A DNA stretch of 64,000 bases from Neobacillus sp. YX16 (GCF_030123505.1 NZ_CP126115.1:3486001-3550000); one strand, 5' to 3'. Counted from the stretch's first letter, positions 1-8,574 are shown. Notes: generated from the sequence alone by a model not told the origin. Numbers and translations are program-made.

Positions 1-482
1 ATCATTTTATGGAGGGTCTATGAATTACTGATCCACCCATACTTTAACTCGTAGTCTAGTTCATTAATGGGAACCAGGTAGAAACACTCAGACCGTATTA
101 CTGAGCATATACGAGTAATTTTATTAAGATTATTACTTTGTTAATATAACAAACTCACAAAAGTAAATCAACAAAAAGGTGAATGTTATTTATAAAAAAC
201 AGTCTATTGTTCGTGTTTTGTGATAAAAGTTACATTAAAATGGTAATTTTTCCTTGTTTTTTTGTGTTTTTTGATAAATAAATAAAAAAGCAACCCTCCG
301 GAATCGAAGAATTGCAGCAAACTCTATATAATATTACTTTGATTATGTATTTTCGGCTATTTTTCTGATTCCATAAAACTACCAGGGCAGTTAGAAGAAC
401 TATGTTGCTTCTAAAGAGTTTATTTGAAACCTTTGCCAATTGAAATCGTACAAATTGTTATATTCAAAAGGAGGAGACATAA
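1..482. other. Intergenic region, no supported gene
   Basis: I see no convincing gene here. Short open frames lack good codon structure or a convincing ribosome binding site. A possible 32-codon frame starting near 192 is AT-rich and featureless, and I do not support it. The last bases (around 470-478) hold the AGGAGG of the next gene. Confidence 0.5.
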
Positions 483-680
483 ATGTTTGAATACAAGTTT
501 GTTAAAATAGAGTTTAAAAAAATATCGGGTAAGCCAATTGAAGACTATCGAGAAGTAATTAAAAGTCACTCAGAACAGGGGTGGCGCTTTGTTCAAATTT
601 TCTCTCCTGACTTTGCAACTTCAGGAGTTGCAGTAGGTTCTTATTATGAATTAATCTTTGAAAGACCTTTACAACAGTAA
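483..680 (+). CDS. Small DUF4177-like protein
   Basis: A 65-residue protein preceded by AAAAGGAGGAGACATAAATG, a strong ribosome binding site at good spacing. It resembles the DUF4177 family: a short beta-strand start (MFEYKFVKIEF), a helix with an EQGWRFVQI motif, and a final strand ending YYELIFERP. Members are small cytosolic proteins of unknown function, common in Firmicutes. It has no signal peptide or membrane segment. It appears to be a single-gene unit ended by the terminator at 729. The family call rests on the GW(R/E) motif and the strand pattern; no biochemical role can be inferred. Confidence 0.7.
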   Translation: MFEYKFVKIEFKKISGKPIEDYREVIKSHSEQGWRFVQIFSPDFATSGVAVGSYYELIFERPLQQ

Positions 681-728
681 ACAGAGATTAGATACATGAT
701 TAATTTTTCGTAATTTGATAGAGTATAC

Positions 729-763
729 GGCTCAGTATAGTGAACTGAGCCATTTTCTTTTTT
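729..763 (+). terminator. Intrinsic terminator
   Basis: GGCTCAGT pairs with ACTGAGCC across a 7-base loop, followed by a T-rich run. It ends the DUF4177-like gene. Confidence 0.8.
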
Positions 764-785
764 CTTAGGGTAAAAATGTAGTTTC

Positions 786-923
786 CTATTTCAATTGCAC
801 AGGAGTAACTACCGCAAAAGAATTTTCAGATGGATCTGTTACGTTAATTTCAATAACCTTAAATCCATTTCCTCCAACATTACTCTCAATTTTAGTAGAT
901 TGTGTAATTACGTCAATATTCAT
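786..923 (-). CDS. Small hypothetical protein (45 aa)
   Basis: Read on the minus strand this gives a 45-residue frame beginning MNIDVITQSTKIESN and ending VVTPVQLK, preceded by a GGAAGGAAG ribosome binding site about 8 bases before ATG. The composition is that of a soluble, beta-rich peptide (alternating I/V/T) with a central GGNGF motif. It is unlike random AT-rich translation, which supports a real gene. I do not recognise the family. It is convergent with the DUF4177-like gene and shares no obvious operon partner. Confidence 0.5.
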   Translation of the reverse strand: MNIDVITQSTKIESNVGGNGFKVIEINVTDPSENSFAVVTPVQLK

Positions 924-1098
924 ATGTTTTTTCTTCCTTCCAATTAAAAAATTCTCACAGAAGTTATCTTATGTTGAAAATTCAAAAATGTGCATGAAAT
1001 TTTTCCAATCGAATGAAAAAATTAACAAGGAGGTGCATTCTGCTGTTTCTCAGTTTTTCAAAATAACTGATTTATGTTTCTTTTTTCCTATTTTTCGT

Positions 1099-1255
1099 TA
1101 TAATATAAATATGAGTATGAACATAAAATAAAAGACCGACATGGTGCAACATGTCAGGTCCTGCAATAGACGGTCCCCTTAAAAGGGTTGACTTGTTAAT
1201 GAGATTAAATAATCCACCTGAGACTGCAAAACTCAAGGGTGGATTATTTTTTTTG
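1099..1255 (+). ncRNA. Candidate antisense antitoxin RNA (RatA-like arrangement)
   Basis: A TATAAT box at 1099-1104 would start a plus-strand transcript near 1111. The transcript begins with a strong hairpin (GACCGACATG paired with CATGTC-GGTC, 1134-1160). It ends at the hairpin 1208-1248 followed by eight T, which lies over the 3' end of the toxin gene on the other strand. The two RNAs therefore overlap tail to tail, as in the txpA/RatA pair of B. subtilis. The transcript is inferred from promoter, structure and terminator; it encodes no evident protein. Confidence 0.5.
1208..1254. terminator. Bidirectional terminator shared by toxin mRNA and antisense RNA
   Basis: AATAATCCACC (1208-1218) pairs with GGTGGATTATT (1238-1248). 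A T-run follows on the plus strand. On the minus strand the same hairpin lies just past the toxin stop codon. Confidence 0.75.
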
Positions 1256-1327
1256 ACTAAACGTTAATACGGCTACGATTAAACTAGCAAACCCAATCAT
1301 AATCATAAACGTTTCGAAAATCGTCAA
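1244..1327 (-). CDS. Putative holin-like type I toxin (27 aa)
   Basis: The minus strand from a TTG start at 1327 encodes a 27-residue peptide: MTIFETFMIMIG, then FASLIVAVLTF, ending SQKK. This is the pattern of the small holin-like toxins (PF16935 type; the TxpA/BsrG group has a similar start). It has a short amphipathic start, one hydrophobic span and a basic tail. A strong GGGGGTG ribosome binding site lies 6 bases upstream, and a TATACT -10 element sits at 1397-1402. In these systems the peptide damages the membrane and an overlapping antisense RNA silences it. The fit of peptide and overlapping RNA is good, but toxicity is inferred. The gene is shorter than usual annotation cut-offs. Confidence 0.65.
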   Translation of the reverse strand: MTIFETFMIMIGFASLIVAVLTFSQKK

Positions 1328-1396
1328 ACAGCAACACCCCCTTTCTAATGGGAGCATGCCAACCGCCCTTGAGACAACCTTATCTATTGCCATTTA

Positions 1397-1402
1397 AGTA
1401 TA
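1397..1402 (-). promoter_or_regulatory. -10 element of the toxin promoter
   Basis: TATACT on the minus strand, about 70 bases before the toxin start. The -35 region is weak (TTCTTA-like). Confidence 0.35.
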
Positions 1403-1445
1403 GCATAAACTGCACTAAATAAGAACATACATTCGTAATTTACTT

Positions 1446-2342
1446 TTAAAGTAAATCCTCTAAGGCCGAGAGGATTGTTGGGAATCTGAATTCAAACCCA
1501 TTCTCTTGTAACACTTGAGGGATAACATGCTGCCCTTCCAGCACTAAGGCACATTTTTGCCCAAGGACCATTTTCATAGCGAACGAAGGAACGGGAAGCC
1601 AATGTGGACGATTTAAAACAGAACTAATACTTTTACCAAATTCGTTCATTCGAAGTGGAGCTGGAGCGGTTACATTGATGGGTCCACTTAAATGGTTACT
1701 AGTAATAGCAAAGAGAATGGCCCGCACTACATCCGTAACATGGACCCATGATACCCATTGTTCACCTGAACCCACTTTTCCGCCGACAAATAATCGATAT
1801 GGCATGGCCATGAGTGGCAGTGCACCTTCCTCTTTGCCAAGCACCACACCAAATCTCATGAATACTGCACGAATGGAAAATTTCTCAACTTGTTGGGCTT
1901 TATTTTCCCAGTCCCTTACAGTCGCCCCTAAAAAATCAGTCGCCGTTTCCAATGAATTTTCAGTGTAAACAGCATTTTTTGAGGATGGATAAATGCCAAT
2001 CGCACTGGCATTCACCAGGACAGAAGGCTTTGTAGAAAGTAATGAAATAATTCTATGTAGCTCATCCGTTGCGGTCATTCGACTTTCATAGATTTGCTTC
2101 TGATGGCTTTTACTCCATCTTCCGTCATTAATGGACACACCAGCCAAGTTAATAAACGCATCTGCATTCCCTATTTCTTTTTCAGGTGAAGCCCCTTCAA
2201 CCAGCCACCTTACAAATTCAATCTTTCCGGAAGATTTTCTTTCCTTCCTTGTTAAAATTACAACACTATGCCCTTCATCGAGCAGCAATTGTGTTAACGT
2301 CTGACCAATGAAACCTGATCCTCCAGCAATGACAATTTTCAT
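1446..2342 (-). CDS. TIGR01777-family NAD(P)-binding epimerase-like protein
   Basis: A 298-residue extended short-chain dehydrogenase/reductase of the TIGR01777 type (B. subtilis YfhF is in this family). The Rossmann motif GGSGFIG is at residues 7-13. The family signature NLAGVSI follows near residue 67, with a conserved GIYP motif in the middle and a C-terminal DUF1731-like part (LNRPHWLPVPSF). Family members resemble nucleotide-sugar epimerases, but their substrate is unknown; a role at the cell division or envelope level has been suggested only by homology. The start has a GAGGGGAAAA ribosome binding site. It stands alone between the toxin locus and a hypothetical gene. Confidence 0.85.
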   Translation of the reverse strand: MKIVIAGGSGFIGQTLTQLLLDEGHSVVILTRKERKSSGKIEFVRWLVEGASPEKEIGNADAFINLAGVSINDGRWSKSHQKQIYESRMTATDELHRIISLLSTKPSVLVNASAIGIYPSSKNAVYTENSLETATDFLGATVRDWENKAQQVEKFSIRAVFMRFGVVLGKEEGALPLMAMPYRLFVGGKVGSGEQWVSWVHVTDVVRAILFAITSNHLSGPINVTAPAPLRMNEFGKSISSVLNRPHWLPVPSFAMKMVLGQKCALVLEGQHVIPQVLQENGFEFRFPTILSALEDLL

Positions 2343-2656
2343 TTTTCCCCTCCAAAAGACTCTCTTCTATTTAGAAAATTATACCATTACTTACAATATA
2401 CTTTTCTAGATTTCCCAAAATAATCGCTGATATTTAATTTCCAAATAATCCTTGAATCTGCTTATTATTATTTCTGGAAAAAACCACCATGGTATTCGTG
2501 AAATGTTTCACAAAATATTCACAGACTACATCCATGATTGGTGTTAATATTCCACTGTAAACAACATAGCGATGTTGCAAATATATTTAATTACCTTTCC
2601 TTAGACGAGTTATTTCTACTAAATCATTACTCTGTTAAAAATAGGAGGTTACACAA
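2343..2656. other. Intergenic region
   Basis: It holds the leader of the next gene, whose ribosome binding site is AGGAGG near 2644. No convincing gene, hairpin or repeat was seen. A plus-strand frame starting near 2538 overlaps the real gene in another frame and looks like a shadow. Confidence 0.4.
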
Positions 2657-2893
2657 ATGTTTGATACGTATATGGTACACAAGTATTTTAAAGGTACTTT
2701 TATTGGAAAAACCTACTACCAGGGAGCTACAAAAAAATCATTGGAAAATTTCATGGCCAGAGGATATCGAGACGGTGAGTTACGCTCTTGGAAGACCGTT
2801 CATTTTGATGAGGCTAGAGTGTATAAGTTAATTGACGGTCAAGAAGAATATGTAAAGACAGTTACAAAATTTAAAAGCCTATCAATGGCATAG
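2657..2893 (+). CDS. Small hypothetical protein (78 aa)
   Basis: A 78-residue soluble protein starting MFDTYMVHKYFKG, preceded by AATAGGAGGTTACACAAATG, an excellent ribosome binding site. It is rich in Lys, Tyr and Arg, with no signal peptide or membrane helix. The first 12 residues resemble the N-terminal strand of the DUF4177-like protein at 483, and a later GYRDGELRSW recalls the GW-type turn of that family. A distant relation is possible but unproven. The 52-bp repeat array begins about 48 bases after its stop, so its mRNA may run into those repeats. Confidence 0.6.
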   Translation: MFDTYMVHKYFKGTFIGKTYYQGATKKSLENFMARGYRDGELRSWKTVHFDEARVYKLIDGQEEYVKTVTKFKSLSMA

Positions 2894-2940
2894 TATAAAG
2901 GACATCTGATTCCCGTCTAGATAATAAAACAGCCTTAGCG

Positions 2941-3512
2941 GTAACCTGAGACGCCTTCTGATTCCGGTACAGCTTAAAAATCAGCTTCAACGGTAACCTG
3001 AGACGCCTACTGGTTCCCGTACAGCTTATAAATCAGCGTCAGCAGTAACTTGAGACGCCTACTGGTTCCCGTATAGATTAAAAATCAGCGTCAGCGGTAA
3101 CCTGAGACGCCTACTGGTTCCCGTATAGCTTAAAAATCAGCGTCAGCAGTAACCTGAGACGCTCTCTGATTCCCGTATAGCTTAAAAATCAGCGTCAGCA
3201 GTAACCTGAGACGCCTTCTGATTCCCGTATAGATTAAAAATCAGTGTCAGCGGTAACCTGAGACGCCTTCTGATTCCCGTATAGATTAAAAATCAGTGTC
3301 AGCGGTAACCTGAGCGGCCTTCTGATTCCCGTATAGCTTAAAAATCAGCGTCAGCGGTAACCTGAGACGCCTTCTGATTCCCGTATAGCTTAAAAATCAG
3401 TGTCAGTGGTAACCTGAGCGGCCTTCTGATTCCCGTATAGCTTAAAAATCAGCGTCAGCGGTAACCTGAGAAGCTCTCTGGCTCCCGTATAGCATAATAA
3501 TCTGTCGAACCA
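2941..3512. repeat. Tandem array of eleven 52-bp units
   Basis: Eleven consecutive units of exactly 52 bp start at 2941, 2993, 3045, 3097, 3149, 3201, 3253, 3305, 3357, 3409 and 3461, each opening GTAACCTGAG or GTAACTTGAG. A partial unit flanks each end. Each unit can form two hairpins: CTGATT with AATCAG across CCCGTATAGCTTAA, and GCGTC with GACGC across the unit boundary. Variants include CTGGTT for CTGATT, which keeps pairing by G-U wobble. The period is not a multiple of three, so it is not a coding repeat, and there are no unique spacers, so it is not a CRISPR. It lies between the 78-aa gene and the terminator of ftsZ. Confidence 0.95.
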
Positions 3513-3582
3513 GTAACCAGGGGGTAACCTGATTCCAATCATTGATAAATAGTCACTTTAATCAGTAGTAAAACCGTATATG

Positions 3583-3613
3583 AAAACGCTTGGGATCCCC
3601 AAGCGTTTTTATT
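3583..3613. terminator. Bidirectional terminator after ftsZ
   Basis: AAAACGCTTGGG pairs with CCCAAGCGTTTT around a 3-4 base loop. It ends the minus-strand ftsZ and may also stop plus-strand transcripts coming through the repeat array. Confidence 0.8.
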
Positions 3614-3638
3614 TAGGTACGATTTCTACTTGATTCAA

Positions 3639-4856
3639 TCATCTAAAGGAACGTAAGCGCTTTTTTCGATTACGTAAGAACGTTGGTATATCACTAGAGT
3701 CGTCTAACTCTTCTGAGTGCTGCTCAAAAGGCTGTTCCTCTTCGACATAGTTGATTGGTTCAGGTTGTTCATAGTGTTGTTCGCGTTGATGATATTCGTA
3801 ATGCTTTTCTCTTTGCTGATGTTCATAATGTTGTTCTCTTTGATATGGAATACCCTTTTCTTCCGCTGGTGCTAGGGCAGGTTTATGTAAAACGGTATTC
3901 TCTTGCTCTGTGAATCCAGTAGCAATCACGGTTACAATAATTTCATCTGTTAAGTTTTCGTTAATGACCGAACCAAAAATCATATTTAATTCCTCGTTGG
4001 AAGCGGATGCCACGATTTCAGCTGCCTCCTGTACTTCAAAGAGACTTAAATTGTTGCCGCCGGTTATGTTCATAATGACACCATGAGCCCCATTGATAGA
4101 CGTCTCCAATAAAGGACTGTTTAGGGCTTTCTCTGCTGCTTCGGCCGCACGATTGCTGCCATTCGCAATCCCAATTCCCATTAAGGCCGTACCTTTATGG
4201 GACATAACTGTTTTTACATCTGCAAAATCCAGGTTGATTAAACCAGGCACTGCAATTAAATCGGAAATCCCTTGTACACCCTGACGCAGGACATTATCCG
4301 CTTCACGAAAGGCATCAATCATCGGTGTTTTTTTATCTACAATTTCCAATAAACGATCGTTGGGAATGATAATTAGGGTGTCTACGGCTTCCCTCATTGC
4401 GCTTATTCCACTTTCGGCGTTTTTTGCACGCTTGAAGCCTTCGAACTTGAATGGACGTGTTACCACCCCGATTGTCAGTGCGCCCATCTTTCGTGCGATT
4501 CTAGCAATGGCTGGTGCTGCCCCTGTTCCGGTACCGCCGCCCATTCCAGCTGTAACGAAAACCATGTCTGCCCCTGCTAAGACTTCTTCAATTTGATTTT
4601 TGCTTTCCTCGACCGCTTTTCTTCCTATTTCCGGATTTGCCCCTGCTCCTAAACCCCTAGTCAAAGAGGAACCAATTTGCATCTTGACTGCTGCTCTTGA
4701 TTGTTTGATGGCTTGTGAATCTGTGTTGACAGCGATAAATTCAACTCCACCAACCCCATCCTCAATCATGCGGTTGACAGCGTTATTACCTCCTCCGCCA
4801 ACACCGACAACTTTAATATTGGCTAAATTGTCCATACTTGTGTCAAATTCTAACAT
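3639..4856 (-). CDS. ftsZ: Cell division protein FtsZ (stand-alone copy)
   Basis: A 405-residue tubulin-like GTPase that polymerises into the division ring. The N-terminal [20 protein letters not shown] matches the Bacillus FtsZ start. The GTP signature GGGTGTG is at residues 106-112 and the synergy loop NLDFADV at 208-214. The C-terminal peptide DIPTFLRNR (from residue 389), which binds FtsA, SepF and EzrA, is intact but followed by an extra basic tail (KKRLRSFR). The linker carries three 9-residue repeats of the type xQREQHYEx (residues 338-364), rich in Glu, His and Gln. No ftsA is adjacent, whereas the main Bacillus copy sits in ftsAZ, so this may be a second paralogue. The ribosome binding site is GGGAGG. 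Confidence 0.9.
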   Translation of the reverse strand: MLEFDTSMDNLANIKVVGVGGGGNNAVNRMIEDGVGGVEFIAVNTDSQAIKQSRAAVKMQIGSSLTRGLGAGANPEIGRKAVEESKNQIEEVLAGADMVFVTAGMGGGTGTGAAPAIARIARKMGALTIGVVTRPFKFEGFKRAKNAESGISAMREAVDTLIIIPNDRLLEIVDKKTPMIDAFREADNVLRQGVQGISDLIAVPGLINLDFADVKTVMSHKGTALMGIGIANGSNRAAEAAEKALNSPLLETSINGAHGVIMNITGGNNLSLFEVQEAAEIVASASNEELNMIFGSVINENLTDEIIVTVIATGFTEQENTVLHKPALAPAEEKGIPYQREQHYEHQQREKHYEYHQREQHYEQPEPINYVEEEQPFEQHSEELDDSSDIPTFLRNRKKRLRSFR

Positions 4857-5175
4857 GCTCTTTCCTCCCTGTTATCAAAATACTACTAACCTTCGTCTAA
4901 TATTGGTTTAGTAGATTAGGAGGTTAGATACCATACCCCCAAATAATTAGTAGAAAAATGATATAGTGTTTAGTCTACGGAACATTAATTTCATTGTCTA
5001 GTTAAGTGTTACCTATTATTTAGGGCTGAAAAATGGGAAAAAGCACACTCCTCAACATTGATAAATGCAGTTATTTTTTTCCATTTTGGGGTAGTATGGT
5101 CCTGTTTATATTCAAACTATTTCTATTATTAATGAAAGTTAACATTCTATTTACAAATAGATGACTATCCCTTGG
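4857..5175. other. Divergent intergenic region between ftsZ and the 31-aa peptide gene
   Basis: AT-rich leader region. It holds the ftsZ ribosome binding site and presumably its promoter, which I cannot place with confidence. The right part (from 5136) is the upstream half of the duplicated 0A-box promoter. Confidence 0.4.
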
Positions 5176-5208
5176 TTCGACAAATTTTTAAAAATGCCTT
5201 GATATAAT
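5136..5208 (+). promoter_or_regulatory. Promoter with perfect 0A box (copy 1)
   Basis: TTCGACAAA (5176-5184) is the perfect complement of the Spo0A box TTTGTCGAA. An extended -10, TGATATAAT, is at 5200-5208, with 20 bases between TCGACA and TATAAT. This is the layout of SigA promoters activated by Spo0A, in which the 0A box overlaps the -35 at long spacing. By hand alignment 61 of 73 bases match 9038-9110 without gaps. Confidence 0.7.
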
Positions 5209-5253
5209 GACATTGTCTTTGTGGAAATAGGAAAATGAAGAGAAGGAGGAAGT

Positions 5254-5349
5254 ATGGCGGAATTATTGCTTTATGTCGGTACATATCTCTCGGTTACTCT
5301 TTGTGTTGGATGGTTGATTACAGTCGGTTTTGATTTATTTATTAAATAA
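5254..5349 (+). CDS. 31-aa single-span membrane peptide
   Basis: A short gene starting ATG at 5254 after AGAAGGAGGAAGT, a very strong ribosome binding site. The peptide begins MAELLLYVGTYLS, is almost wholly hydrophobic (one predicted membrane span) and ends DLFIK. It is followed directly by an intrinsic terminator, so it is a complete single-gene unit: 0A-box promoter, ribosome binding site, 31 codons, terminator. This organisation makes it likely to be real although no family is recognised. From the promoter I infer expression at the onset of sporulation or in stationary phase; its job is unknown. Confidence 0.65.
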   Translation: MAELLLYVGTYLSVTLCVGWLITVGFDLFIK

Positions 5350-5354
5350 ATAGT

Positions 5355-5391
5355 AAAAACTCATTTGCGTCATAGTACAAATGAGTTTTTT
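5355..5391. terminator. Intrinsic terminator
   Basis: AAAACTCATTTG pairs with CAAATGAGTTTT followed by T-run. It ends the 31-aa peptide gene and, read on the minus strand, also follows the UvrA-like gene's stop region. Confidence 0.85.
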
Positions 5392-5403
5392 ACCATTATC
5401 CCT

Positions 5404-8400
5404 TTAATTATTTTGCTCCAATGCCTGGTATACCGCCATCATATCTCGTTTATTTAACTCGCGGATACGATTGAAAATGGGAATGTCACTAACTGCATCG
5501 GTAAGTAAGTTTTCAGCAACAAGCTCTTTTACTGTACCCGTGAGCCATGTTTGGACATCAATACCTTCGACGATTTCCTTTCGACCTTCGTCATTAATCC
5601 CGCTCGCATGACAACTTACACATGGAACAGATAGTTTGTGGACTCCTTCATGGAGACCATCTTCGGAAATGACTTTCTTTCCATTACAGAACGGACATTT
5701 ATGAGCGGCTTTAATTTTATTAATTTGAGTAACAATTTTTTTGTAGCCAAACGCCTCATAGACATACGTTAGTTTTTTGTATTTGCCATTGGTGAAATAT
5801 TTATCTATAATCGTTTCTCTGGTTTCGGTAATTGCGGAAAAATCACAAATGGTAAGTAGATTTTTGCTGCTTATGTCTTCGATATTGTTTCTAATTTTAT
5901 CCCAGAATGGTAAGGCATTTTGTAAAACCACTTCATAGCCGACAAAGCTTGCTAGTTCTAGTTCAAGCATCTTCAACGCTACTTGTGTTTCCCTAGGCAA
6001 TAAAGATACATCCTCAGTAAGTACCATATCTCCGCCAACAATAGCTTTAAGCTTTTCGAGTTCTGGTAAATTCCCTACTGTTTCGATAGCCTGATCAAGT
6101 GGCATTTGAATAATCTCACGAATATCACTTTCGCCAAATTTTAGTTTCTTGTGATGTTTTAGTACAGTTCCCTGGCAAATTGGACAGGTAATCATCTCTT
6201 TCGATTCTTTCATCTGCTCTTTAATAATCGATTTCGAAATAAACATATACCGACCGATAATGAGATTAAAGCCTTCCCACGTTCTCTGTGCCTTGCCCGC
6301 TTTATCGTAGAAGGACTTTTCCCAATATCCATATAAAAATGTATGCTTTTCTGCTTCTGTCATATCGTTAAAGCTCTTACTTATATCCTGACCCAGCTCA
6401 TTCTTGATCTCATCAAATAGGAATTGCAATTTTGAATATTGATACCATTTTAAAACCTCCATCACATCTGGATGTAAGAATCCATCCCAGAAAGGCACTG
6501 TTTTATCTTGGATCACAACATCAATATCAAACTTTTCGATTACTCTGCGACCCGAACAGCATGGACAATGATTCTCTTGATGGTAGAAATCAAAGCTTCT
6601 TGTATCTTTATTGGTGTGATGTGCAGCTATGATATGATTAATCAAGCCGCCAATTTCATAAAGAAAACTATATTGACTATACAAATGTCTTTCAAGGTCA
6701 ATGGCAATAACAGGTGCAATGGTGTCTGTTTCGTATTCGCCATAAATCAAACGGGCCATTGATGATAAGCTTTTTAAAATCCCGCCTTTATAAACGTTTT
6801 CTGCATTTTTAAAATAACCAATTTGGTTTTCTTCTACGTAGTTAATGCCCTGTTGCATATTGAGAGTAGAAGATATTTGGAAGGAAGCAGCATGAACATT
6901 ACTAGATTTATCACGATAATAATCATCATGACTTAAAACATCGAGATGATGTACAGGCTCCACCTGTCTTTTTCCAAAATCAACAATATAATCTGAGCTA
7001 TCCAGCATATAGGCATTGTGTTCGATCATCATAATGGAGACAGATTCATCCTGCAGAATCACCCTAACACTATCGATAAATTGGTTTAGGATGTTTTGCG
7101 ATAACCCTTTTGAAGGCTCATCAAAAATAAACAGTGTATGCGGATTCCTAGTGTTAGCAAACAGTTCTGAAACTAAATGTACACATTGAAATTCACCTGT
7201 CGATAAAGTTTGCGTCTTTCTCTCTAATGTTAAATAACCAAGACCAAGCTTAATTAATAGGCTCAAGCGTTTATGAGCAATGTCTTCATTTGGCAGCTCA
7301 TCAATGATATCTTCAATCGAACGCTGAAAAATATCATCAATATCTTCCCTGTATTTTGTGAGTTTTCTTTTTATATCAAGAAAGGTCGCAACGGTTGAAC
7401 GGCTGGTAATCGATTGGTTTCGATCCTGGCCTACGATTACCAATTTGTCTTTTGGATAACGCTTTAGAAAATCCTTAGCAATACATTCATTAACAAGCGT
7501 GGATTTACCACTTCCAGATTCACCCGTAAATGTGACAAGTCTGTTTTTCGGAATCTGAATTTCAGCCATTTGGATATTACGGAAGTAAAGATCTTTAAAT
7601 TGGTAATATTCTGTTGGCATAGACGGATTTCGTTCCCAGAGAATTGGTTTTGGACGTGGAGATTCTTCTACAATTTTACCTCCGTATTTACCACTCCCCG
7701 GACCAAAGAACAATTGTTCATCGCTTACATCAAGCACCGTGTCAGAATGGTCAATGAGCCAGATTTGATTCTTAAAGCCTAATTCTCTTATCTGATCCAA
7801 GATTTTCAATAATGTTTCGTGATCAAGACCCACGGAGATTTCATCAATAATAATAACTGTGTTTTCACTTGCAGCCATGAATTCAGCCAGGTAAAGCCGT
7901 GTTACTTCTCCACCAGACAAGGTACCCATGATCCGGTTTAAGGTTAGATACCCGATATTCATATTGGCAATATTTTTGAGAATATGTATTTTACCTTCAC
8001 TAAGATGTAAATCTTCAGCAAGTGAAAGAATGGATTCAATGCTTAAGTTGTTGATGTCGGAAATACTATGTGGCTGCTCGAATAATTCAAGCTTATGCTG
8101 CTCAACTTCTGGATTATAACGTCGGCCCTTACACTTTGGACATTCGTTATTTTTGGTCGTACCGCGTCCTTTACAATCTGGACACCATCCTAATGCATTA
8201 TTAAAAGAAAATACCTCTGGAGAAAGATTATATTTTTCCGCAAGCCTCTCGCGTATCTCTTTAAAAACACCCGTATGTGTTCCAATAGTGGAACGTGGAT
8301 TAGAAGATATAGATGATTTACCGAGGAAAAGGACTAAAGGCATGTCCTCCATCTTGATCGCACTGAAGTTCGTCTCCATGATGTTAGAAAACAGATACTG

Positions 8401-8574
8401 ATATTCAGCCTTTGGCAATAAGGAAACAAGGCGCTTCTTGGATTCCTCCCCTATCGTTTGACAGAAAGTCGTTTTACCAGACCCAGACAAACCCGCAATT
8501 CCCAATGATTTATCTACGGGTATGGAGGTATCTAATTTGTTGATATTGTTGGCAATTAATGAATTAATTTTCAA
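5404..8574 (-). CDS. UvrA-like ABC ATPase with a long zinc-finger C-terminal extension
   Basis: A 1056-residue protein with two UvrA-type ABC ATPase heads in its first 540 residues. Walker A motifs are GLSGSGKTT (28-36) and GESGSGKST (351-359), signature motifs LSGGE (219-223) and LSTGE (457-461), Walker B IIIDE (241-245) and LFIFDEP (481-487). A CxxC pair (131-134, 145-148) forms the usual UvrA zinc module. The long insert that carries the UvrB-binding domain in true UvrA is missing between Walker A and the zinc module. Residues 560-1056 are unusual: further CxxC motifs near 670, 797, 960 and 985, and a degenerate signature-like stretch (LLPRETQVAL, 858-867). It is therefore a non-canonical UvrA relative, perhaps for DNA protection or drug tolerance, rather than the excinuclease subunit. 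Start is TTG with GGAGAGG upstream. Confidence 0.75.
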   Translation of the reverse strand: MKINSLIANNINKLDTSIPVDKSLGIAGLSGSGKTTFCQTIGEESKKRLVSLLPKAEYQYLFSNIMETNFSAIKMEDMPLVLFLGKSSISSNPRSTIGTHTGVFKEIRERLAEKYNLSPEVFSFNNALGWCPDCKGRGTTKNNECPKCKGRRYNPEVEQHKLELFEQPHSISDINNLSIESILSLAEDLHLSEGKIHILKNIANMNIGYLTLNRIMGTLSGGEVTRLYLAEFMAASENTVIIIDEISVGLDHETLLKILDQIRELGFKNQIWLIDHSDTVLDVSDEQLFFGPGSGKYGGKIVEESPRPKPILWERNPSMPTEYYQFKDLYFRNIQMAEIQIPKNRLVTFTGESGSGKSTLVNECIAKDFLKRYPKDKLVIVGQDRNQSITSRSTVATFLDIKRKLTKYREDIDDIFQRSIEDIIDELPNEDIAHKRLSLLIKLGLGYLTLERKTQTLSTGEFQCVHLVSELFANTRNPHTLFIFDEPSKGLSQNILNQFIDSVRVILQDESVSIMMIEHNAYMLDSSDYIVDFGKRQVEPVHHLDVLSHDDYYRDKSSNVHAASFQISSTLNMQQGINYVEENQIGYFKNAENVYKGGILKSLSSMARLIYGEYETDTIAPVIAIDLERHLYSQYSFLYEIGGLINHIIAAHHTNKDTRSFDFYHQENHCPCCSGRRVIEKFDIDVVIQDKTVPFWDGFLHPDVMEVLKWYQYSKLQFLFDEIKNELGQDISKSFNDMTEAEKHTFLYGYWEKSFYDKAGKAQRTWEGFNLIIGRYMFISKSIIKEQMKESKEMITCPICQGTVLKHHKKLKFGESDIREIIQMPLDQAIETVGNLPELEKLKAIVGGDMVLTEDVSLLPRETQVALKMLELELASFVGYEVVLQNALPFWDKIRNNIEDISSKNLLTICDFSAITETRETIIDKYFTNGKYKKLTYVYEAFGYKKIVTQINKIKAAHKCPFCNGKKVISEDGLHEGVHKLSVPCVSCHASGINDEGRKEIVEGIDVQTWLTGTVKELVAENLLTDAVSDIPIFNRIRELNKRDMMAVYQALEQNN

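Noticed and set aside
230..439. 69-codon minus-strand frame near the window start
   Set aside because: AT-rich, no ribosome binding site and no recognisable motif.
2941..3512. CRISPR array
   Set aside because: Units are contiguous and near-identical over all 52 bases with no variable spacers, and no cas genes are present.
3581..3594. cre-like TGAAAACGCTTGGG
   Set aside because: Lacks the WCA end of the consensus and is part of the ftsZ terminator stem.
4093..4911. Plus-strand open frames opposite ftsZ
   Set aside because: Pro/Ala/Ser-rich shadows of a strong coding region on the other strand, without ribosome binding sites.
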